Assembly: GCA_023489025.1 (NCBI GenBank)
Contig: JAMDCN010000134.1
Location: 1 to 15,462 of the forward strand
DNA length: 15,462 bases
Reading direction: 5' to 3'
From: Deltaproteobacteria bacterium
GTDB lineage: Bacteria; Desulfobacterota_E; Deferrimicrobia; Deferrimicrobiales; Deferrimicrobiaceae
Part shown: piece after piece, positions 7,227-15,462 of the stretch
Layout: every line of letters begins with the position of its first letter
Position numbering within the stretch: the stretch's first letter is position 1
Translations under genes and position numbers: made by a program
The notes under the pieces: model-generated
Seen by the model: the letters and a program-made list of their open reading frames with translations, nothing else
Databases searched by the model: none
Told to the model about the DNA's origin: nothing

Positions 7227-7235
7227 TGATATGAT
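7227..7235 (+). promoter_or_regulatory. Extended -10 promoter giving a probably leaderless mRNA
   Basis: TGATATGAT matches the extended -10 pattern TGnTATAAT with one mismatch in the hexamer (TATGAT, 7230-7235). There is no good -35 at the usual distance. The hexamer ends 7 nt before the A of the ATG at 7242, so the transcription start would coincide with the start codon. No Shine-Dalgarno sequence precedes that ATG, in keeping with a leaderless message. Confidence 0.5.
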
Positions 7236-7241
7236 GCGACA

Positions 7242-8216
7242 ATGAAGATCGTCCTCCTCGGCGCCGCGGGCTTCACCGGGCGCGCGGCCGCGGTCCTGCT
7301 CGCCCGCCGCGACGACGTCGGGGAACTCATCCTCGTCGATTACGACATCCGCGACGCGAAGCGGCTGGCGAAGGCCCTCTCCCCGAAGTGCCGATGGGCG
7401 ATGGCGGACGTCGGCAAGCCCCTGGAGCTGTCCCGTCTCCTCGAGGGGATCGACGCGGTGGCCAGCACGGTGGGTCCTTGCGCGGAGTACGAGAAGGCGA
7501 TCCTGATTTCTTGCGCGTCGCGCGGGATCTCCGCCGCCACGATCGGGGAGGGAACGATCGCGGAGGAAGACCGGCGCGAGATCGACGGCGTGTTCCGCGG
7601 CGCCGGCGTTCCGGCGGTCGTCGGGTGCGGGATGATGCCCGGGTGGACGGAGCTGCTCACGGCGCACTTCCTGGGGGCGGGCGACAGGTCGGCGCATCCG
7701 CAACTGCCCTCCCCGACGATGCGCTACCTCCTTTTCTCCCCCGCCCGGTTCGGCGGGTACGCGTTCCTGCGGGGGGTGGCGAAGGGGATCGCGGGAGCCG
7801 CCCCGGTCCCCGCGGGGGCGCCGGCGGGGAACTATTTCATGCTGCCGGACGGGTCGCGGATCGGCGTGCCGCAGGGAAAGGCGGGAATCCGGCTGGGAAG
7901 GATCGTTGGAACGGTGGGCAAACTGGGCGCCGTGGGAAAGGAGTTCTCCGCGGCGCTGCTGCTGTGGACGCGCGGCGGGATGCCGGAGCCCGCAGGCGCT
8001 CCCGTCGCGGTCGCCGGCGTCGCCGCGGGCGACCGGTTCGCCCGCGTGGAAGACCCGCGGGGTAATCTCGCCGCGGCCCTCCTGGCCGAGACGGCGGTCC
8101 GCCTCGCGGCCCGGCCCCATAAAGCAACCGGCCTCCTGCTCCTCCCCGAACTGATCGGGAGGCAGGAGGCCGAAGAACTCGCCGCGCGCCACGGCGCCCG
8201 TATCGTTACAGGGTAG
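7242..8216 (+). CDS. Saccharopine dehydrogenase-like NAD(P)-binding protein
   Basis: A 324-residue protein starting with a Rossmann fold: the glycine motif GAAGFTG (7-13), then an acidic D33 at the end of the second strand, which favours NAD over NADP (inference). STVGPCAEYEKAIL (75-88) and VGCGMMPGWTELL (127-139) resemble the conserved segments of the saccharopine dehydrogenase / carboxynorspermidine-reductase-like family. Many members of that family have no known substrate, and the exact reaction here cannot be told. It is the only plus-strand gene in the window and stands alone, divergent from tRNA-Val and convergent with the restriction-modification pair. GC is very high (about 78% in row 7741-7800) and the residues are Ala/Gly/Arg-rich. 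The start at 7242 places the Rossmann strand at residue 2, as expected, although no ribosome-binding site is visible. Confidence 0.85.
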   Translation: MKIVLLGAAGFTGRAAAVLLARRDDVGELILVDYDIRDAKRLAKALSPKCRWAMADVGKPLELSRLLEGIDAVASTVGPCAEYEKAILISCASRGISAATIGEGTIAEEDRREIDGVFRGAGVPAVVGCGMMPGWTELLTAHFLGAGDRSAHPQLPSPTMRYLLFSPARFGGYAFLRGVAKGIAGAAPVPAGAPAGNYFMLPDGSRIGVPQGKAGIRLGRIVGTVGKLGAVGKEFSAALLLWTRGGMPEPAGAPVAVAGVAAGDRFARVEDPRGNLAAALLAETAVRLAARPHKATGLLLLPELIGRQEAEELAARHGARIVTG

Positions 8217-8313
8217 CGGGCGTCCTCCACTGCCCGCCAAGCGAGCGCACGACGCAGGTGGTACCCGCATAATCTTCGGCGGCACCTTTCCGGAATAAGT
8301 ATTGTGGGGACAT

Positions 8314-8970
8314 TCAGAACTCCAGAACGTGCATGATCTCATCTTCCATTTTTTCGAGGTCGACGAGAACCTTCCCCCGTCTCGGCTTCCCGTTCGAGTT
8401 CCGAAAGTCGAACTGGAACGAACCACATTTTACGAGAGTTTCGTCGGTCAATTGCAGGAAGACGATCTGTTTCAGGCTGAACGTTACTTTTCTCAGACGG
8501 GACCATGCGCCCCGGGCAATGCGCTGGTGTTCATACCCAGATTTCCCACCTTTGAATTCCTCGTGCCATTTCTGGAACGTTCTCTCCTCGTCGTTGTAGA
8601 CGACCTCTCCAAGCGCCAGGATCAGACCGACGCATCCGAATTCACCAACCGCTTTCGATGTGGCTTCCGAATCGTTAACGATAAGTTGATGGGAACTCGT
8701 GTTGATCGCGTGGGCCTTGAAATCCCACGGAATGCCTCCGGAGAATCCGTCAAATCCGGTCCTTCCGTATCGTGGGCCGGGAACGGTCATGATTCCGCCA
8801 AGTTGCGTGTCGCAGAGGTACTGGAAGTAGAAGCCGATCCACTCCATCTGCCGCCAGTGCCGACTTCCTCCGGCCTTCATCTCAATCAGGCATGTGCGCC
8901 CGTCCCACACACGGGGGCACACGGATTCGAGGCGTTCTCCAATTTCCCGGGAAGCCGCCGGAAAATTCAT
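8314..8970 (-). CDS. Putative type II restriction endonuclease
   Basis: A 218-residue protein whose function is inferred mainly from its place: its ATG overlaps the stop of the DNA methyltransferase gene (ATGA, 8970-8967). I do not recognise the exact family. A plausible PD-(D/E)xK nuclease core is present: E43 in the helix MEWIGFYF (42-49), D74 in GFDGFSG (72-78), and the D83-F84-K85 triad in GIPWDFKAH (79-87). Length fits small type II enzymes. There is no membrane segment or signal peptide. No clear Shine-Dalgarno sequence precedes it, so expression probably depends on coupling to the methyltransferase, which would place modification before restriction. GC is lower than the flanks (about 53% in row 8341-8400), consistent with horizontal acquisition. 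The recognition site is unknown. Confidence 0.75.
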   Translation of the reverse strand: MNFPAASREIGERLESVCPRVWDGRTCLIEMKAGGSRHWRQMEWIGFYFQYLCDTQLGGIMTVPGPRYGRTGFDGFSGGIPWDFKAHAINTSSHQLIVNDSEATSKAVGEFGCVGLILALGEVVYNDEERTFQKWHEEFKGGKSGYEHQRIARGAWSRLRKVTFSLKQIVFLQLTDETLVKCGSFQFDFRNSNGKPRRGKVLVDLEKMEDEIMHVLEF

Positions 8971-9788
8971 TTATGGTTCTCAAACAACGATAAATTTCCC
9001 ACGCCCCGGGGCGAGTCGTTCGCGGCGATGCGATAGGCTCCCGTCTCCAGGCGTTCCTGCGCAAAATCAAAATATTCCTTGACGATCTCGAACCCGACAT
9101 AGCGGCGCTTGAACATCTTCGAAACCACAGCGACCTGCCCCGATCCGAGGAATGGATCCATCACGATGTCCCCCTCCTCGCTGGTGTAGGCGAGGAGTTT
9201 TTCGATGAGGGCGGCGGGCAATTTCGTAGGGGTTTTCTTGTCGCCATGCCAGTATTCCCGGGGAATGTTCCAGACGTCTTCCAGATCCCGGTAGCGGAGA
9301 GAGCCGCCACTTTCGGCGCGCGCACCTCCGGGGAAACGGGCGCTGTTGAAGAATTTCCGTTTTTTGTCGTCCTTGCAGAGAAACAGGCAATGGTAGTGCG
9401 ATGTAACGAATTTGCGTTTGCACACGACCCCGAACTGGTATTTCCAGATGAGGTGGTTGACCGTAGTGAAGCCGAGTTCGTCGGCTGCAATCAGAATATC
9501 CTTCAGGTTGTTCCATCCCGAAAAGATGAAGAAGGAGCCGCTCTCCTTCAGAACGCGCCGGACGCCTTCCATCCACCGAAGCGTGAACCGGCCGTATTCA
9601 GAGGCATGGATTTCGTTGTACCCCTCCATCACACGGGAGCCGGTACGGTTATAGTTCGCACGCTGGGCTTTGAAGTCTATTGCAAACGGGGGATCGGTGA
9701 TCACCAGATCGACGGACTCCTCAGGGAGGGATCCCATCCCCTCGATGCAGTCGATGTTGTAAATGTGGTCGAACTCCGGATGCGTCAT
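8967..9788 (-). CDS. Beta-class DNA methyltransferase, probably N6-adenine
   Basis: A 273-residue methyltransferase. The catalytic motif IV DPPF (32-35) comes near the N-terminus and the SAM-binding motif DPFLGSGQ (211-218) near the C-terminus, the order that defines the beta class. DPP rather than SPP in motif IV favours adenine N6 over cytosine N4, though that rule is not absolute. The middle part (about 115-190) should hold the target-recognition region. ATGs at 9794 and 9788 are both possible. GAGG at 9800-9797 is only 2 nt from the first but 8 nt from the second, so 9788 is preferred. The gene follows lon on the same strand by 54 nt with no clear promoter or terminator between, and overlaps the putative endonuclease gene by 4 nt. 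It protects host DNA from that enzyme. Confidence 0.9.
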   Translation of the reverse strand: MTHPEFDHIYNIDCIEGMGSLPEESVDLVITDPPFAIDFKAQRANYNRTGSRVMEGYNEIHASEYGRFTLRWMEGVRRVLKESGSFFIFSGWNNLKDILIAADELGFTTVNHLIWKYQFGVVCKRKFVTSHYHCLFLCKDDKKRKFFNSARFPGGARAESGGSLRYRDLEDVWNIPREYWHGDKKTPTKLPAALIEKLLAYTSEEGDIVMDPFLGSGQVAVVSKMFKRRYVGFEIVKEYFDFAQERLETGAYRIAANDSPRGVGNLSLFENHK

Positions 9789-9842
9789 GTCCATTTCCTC
9801 ACCGAAGGGGTGTCTACAAGATCGCCTGTGCGAGCGGAGCGC

Positions 9843-12251
<2,409 letters not shown>

Positions 12252-12273
12252 GGATCCTCCCTCCGGCGTACTC

Positions 12274-13533
<1,260 letters not shown>

Positions 13534-13545
13534 GGGGGGCCTCCG

Positions 13546-14154
13546 TCAGTCGACCAGGGGTTTGAGGGACGCGGCGCGCTTCGCGACCACCTGATCTATG
13601 ATACCATACGCCTTCGCCTGGTCCGCCGACATGTAATAATCCCTCTCGGTATCCGCCGCGATCCGTTCCAATGGCTGCCCCGTGTGTTTCGAGAGAATCA
13701 CGTTCAGGTGCTCCCGCATGCGGAGTATCTCTTCCGCCTGGATCTTGATGTCCGTGGCCTGGCCGTGCGTTCCGCCCATCGGCTGGTGGATGAGGATCCG
13801 GGCGTTGGGGAGGGCCGTCCGCTTCCCCGGCGCCCCCCCGGCGAGCAGTACCGCGGCCATCGACGCGGCCTGCCCGATGCAGACGGCCGCCACCGGAGGC
13901 TTGATGAACTGCATCGTGTCGTAGATGGCCATCCCGGCGGTCACGATCCCCCCGGGAGAGTTGATGTAGACGTTGATATCCTTGTCCGGGTCCTCCGCCT
14001 CGAGGAACAGGAGCTGCGCGATCACCAGGTTGGCGACGTCGTCGTCGATCGGACTGCCGATGAAGACGATCCGGTCCTTGAGGAGCCGCGAGTAGATGTC
14101 GTAGGCGCGCTCGCCGCGGCTGGTCTGCTCGACCACCATCGGAACAAGGTTCAT
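13546..14154 (-). CDS. clpP: ATP-dependent Clp protease proteolytic subunit ClpP
   Basis: A 202-residue serine protease of the usual length. The catalytic triad is S98 (in GQAASMA, 94-100), H123 (LIHQPMGG, 121-128) and D172. The NSPGG oxyanion-strand motif is at 65-69. It forms a two-ring tetradecameric chamber in the cytoplasm that degrades proteins unfolded by ClpX, whose gene follows at once. The ATG overlaps the stop codon of tig (ATGA, 14154-14151), showing translational coupling. The N-terminus is short, with [20 protein letters not shown] typical of the mature region, so any propeptide would be only a few residues. Confidence 0.98.
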   Translation of the reverse strand: MNLVPMVVEQTSRGERAYDIYSRLLKDRIVFIGSPIDDDVANLVIAQLLFLEAEDPDKDINVYINSPGGIVTAGMAIYDTMQFIKPPVAAVCIGQAASMAAVLLAGGAPGKRTALPNARILIHQPMGGTHGQATDIKIQAEEILRMREHLNVILSKHTGQPLERIAADTERDYYMSADQAKAYGIIDQVVAKRAASLKPLVD

Positions 14155-15437
14155 TCGGGCGCCCCCTCCGTGACTTCCGCGTTTTCCATCAGGAATCCAA
14201 GCACTTTCCGCTCCAGTAGCCGGTCGCGCAACGCGTCCATCCTGTCCTCGGAACTGTACATCTCCCGGACCTTCTCGTACTCCATGCCCTGGGCCTCCGC
14301 CATCGCCTTCATCTCCGCGTCGATCTCGGGATAAGACACCTCGATGTTCTCCTTCCGGGCGATCGCGTCGATGAGAAGACTCACGCGCACCATCCGCTCC
14401 GCGTTCGGCGCGAACCGCTCGGACATCTTATCGACGTCCAGGTTCATTTTCTTCAGGTCCACTCCCTGGGAGGAGAGCCGCCGGAAGGTGTCCTGCATCA
14501 TCGCGATCGTCTGGCGCTTGACCAGCGTGGCCGGGACGTCGAACGGGTTGCGCTCCGCCAACGCCTTGCGCAGGGCTTCCTCCGCGTTGTGGAGGGAGTG
14601 CTCCTCGCCTTCCGCCACGAGCCGCTCCCGCACCTTCACCTTGAGTTCGTCCACCCCGGACACGTCGCCGAACTGCTTCGCGAACGCGTCGTCCATCTCC
14701 GGGAGCTTCTTCTCGCGCACACCGCCGACCTTGACCTCGAACGCCACGGTCTTGCCCGCGAACTTCGGGTTCCGGAAATCCTCGGGATAGGCGACCTCGA
14801 AGGCGCGCGTCGTCCCCGGTTCGACCCCGAGCATCCGCCGCTCGAACTCCTCGCCGTACGGCATGCCGCCCGAGAGCACGACGCCCGTGGAGTCGGACCG
14901 ATCGACCGTTTCCCCCCCGGCCACGGCGGTGAACCCGAACTCCACCAGGTCCGATTCCGCGGCGCCGCGCCCTTCCACCGGGTGGAACTGCGCGAACGAC
15001 TCTCGGAGCCTCTCGACCGCCGCCGAGACGTCCTGGTCGGTCACGTTCACCTTTTCCCTCACCACGGGGATCCCCTTGTAGCCGACCGGCTCGACCTCGG
15101 GGACGACCTCGACGGTGGCGGAGAAGACGAAATCCTTCCCGGGGACGACCTTCGCGCCGTCGACGCCCGGCATGGAAAGGACCTTGAGGTCCTTTTCCTT
15201 CACTACCTCGGTGAGCGACTCCTTCACCAGGTGCTCCGACACCTCGGCCTCGACCGAGTCGCGGAACATCCGCTTCACCATCTCCATCGGAGCCTTCCCC
15301 TTGCGGAACCCCCGCACCGGCACCATCCGGCGAAGCTCCGTGAACTCCTGCTCGATCCGGCGGTCCACCTCGTCCGCCGGTATCTCGACCGTGATCTTCC
15401 GTTCGACGCCGGAAACGGCGTCCACGCTGGTTTTCAT
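14151..15437 (-). CDS. tig: Trigger factor, ribosome-associated chaperone and prolyl isomerase
   Basis: A 428-residue protein from the ATG at 15437, close to the 432 of E. coli. The N-terminal ribosome-binding domain shows the signature [10 protein letters not shown]. An FKBP-type prolyl isomerase domain follows (from about ESDLVEFGF to [13 protein letters not shown]), then the long helical C-terminal chaperone domain. It binds at the ribosome exit tunnel and shields nascent chains. An in-frame ATG also occurs at 15461, one base from the window edge, giving 436 residues. I prefer 15437 because trigger factors start directly with M-K-x-x-V before the first strand. The ribosome-binding site is unclear for 15437 and unseen for 15461. 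It is the first visible gene of the protease operon, and its promoter is outside the window. Confidence 0.96.
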   Translation of the reverse strand: MKTSVDAVSGVERKITVEIPADEVDRRIEQEFTELRRMVPVRGFRKGKAPMEMVKRMFRDSVEAEVSEHLVKESLTEVVKEKDLKVLSMPGVDGAKVVPGKDFVFSATVEVVPEVEPVGYKGIPVVREKVNVTDQDVSAAVERLRESFAQFHPVEGRGAAESDLVEFGFTAVAGGETVDRSDSTGVVLSGGMPYGEEFERRMLGVEPGTTRAFEVAYPEDFRNPKFAGKTVAFEVKVGGVREKKLPEMDDAFAKQFGDVSGVDELKVKVRERLVAEGEEHSLHNAEEALRKALAERNPFDVPATLVKRQTIAMMQDTFRRLSSQGVDLKKMNLDVDKMSERFAPNAERMVRVSLLIDAIARKENIEVSYPEIDAEMKAMAEAQGMEYEKVREMYSSEDRMDALRDRLLERKVLGFLMENAEVTEGAPE

Positions 15438-15462
15438 CGCTCTACGGTTCCCCTTTTTCATT

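Noticed and set aside
8216..8237. 6-bp hairpin GCGGGC / GCCCGC overlapping the stop of the plus-strand gene
   Set aside because: The 10-nt loop and absence of a T-tract make it a poor intrinsic terminator.
8290..8313. Sequence TAAGTATTGTGGGGACATTC resembling the flank of some insertion elements
   Set aside because: No paired inverted repeat, target duplication or transposase remnant was found nearby.
7083..8426. 447-codon minus-strand open frame opposite the saccharopine-dehydrogenase-like gene
   Set aside because: High-GC shadow, Arg/Gly/Pro-rich, and it overlaps the tRNA promoter and part of the endonuclease gene.
8302..9036. 244-codon plus-strand open frame opposite the endonuclease
   Set aside because: No recognisable motif. 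The minus-strand frame is coupled to a methyltransferase and has a plausible nuclease core.

Overview
The window reads as a chromosomal piece of a GC-rich Gram-negative bacterium. A Deltaproteobacteria-like anaerobe (Desulfuromonadota or a relative) is my best guess. This rests on the tig-clpP-clpX-lon gene order, an old-yellow-enzyme-type flavoprotein next to an ETF subunit and an aryl-CoA ligase, and overall base composition. No rRNA or other phylogenetic marker was compared, so the taxonomy is an inference. Every gene except one (7242-8216) lies on the minus strand, so the description below runs in transcription order, from high coordinates to low.

Proteostasis block (about 9843-15437): trigger factor, ClpP, ClpX and Lon form a tightly packed operon. 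tig and clpP overlap by ATGA, and the later gaps are 12 and 22 nt. Together they supply ribosome-associated folding, ClpXP unfolding and proteolysis, and Lon proteolysis. All visible catalytic and nucleotide-binding residues are intact. The upstream promoter lies outside the window.

Restriction-modification pair (8314-9788): directly after lon, on the same strand, sits a beta-class DNA methyltransferase overlapping by ATGA with a small protein. That protein carries a PD-(D/E)xK-like motif and is probably the cognate type II restriction endonuclease. The base composition is lower in GC than the flanking genes, suggesting acquisition by transfer.

A single plus-strand gene (7242-8216) encodes a Rossmann-fold protein of the saccharopine-dehydrogenase-like reductase family. 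It has an extended -10 promoter placed so that the mRNA would be leaderless. Divergent from it is tRNA-Val(UAC), with its own TTGACA promoter and a strong intrinsic terminator.

Signalling and catabolism block (1-6949): a well-formed sigma70-type promoter carrying a repeated 11-bp element precedes a soluble GAF/HisKA_3-type histidine kinase. The kinase overlaps its NarL/FixJ-type response regulator. After a 187-nt gap holding a perfect 18-bp palindrome come an NADH:flavin oxidoreductase / 2,4-dienoyl-CoA-reductase-like enzyme, an ETF alpha subunit without an adjacent beta subunit, and a PaaK-type aryl-CoA ligase cut by the window edge. A reasonable reading is that the two-component system controls an acyl- or aryl-CoA degradation operon, in which the ligase activates the acid and the flavoproteins handle the redox steps. 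This is inference from gene order. I found no convincing entirely new system. The most interesting points are the regulatory elements, the unpaired ETF alpha and the uncharacterised endonuclease.
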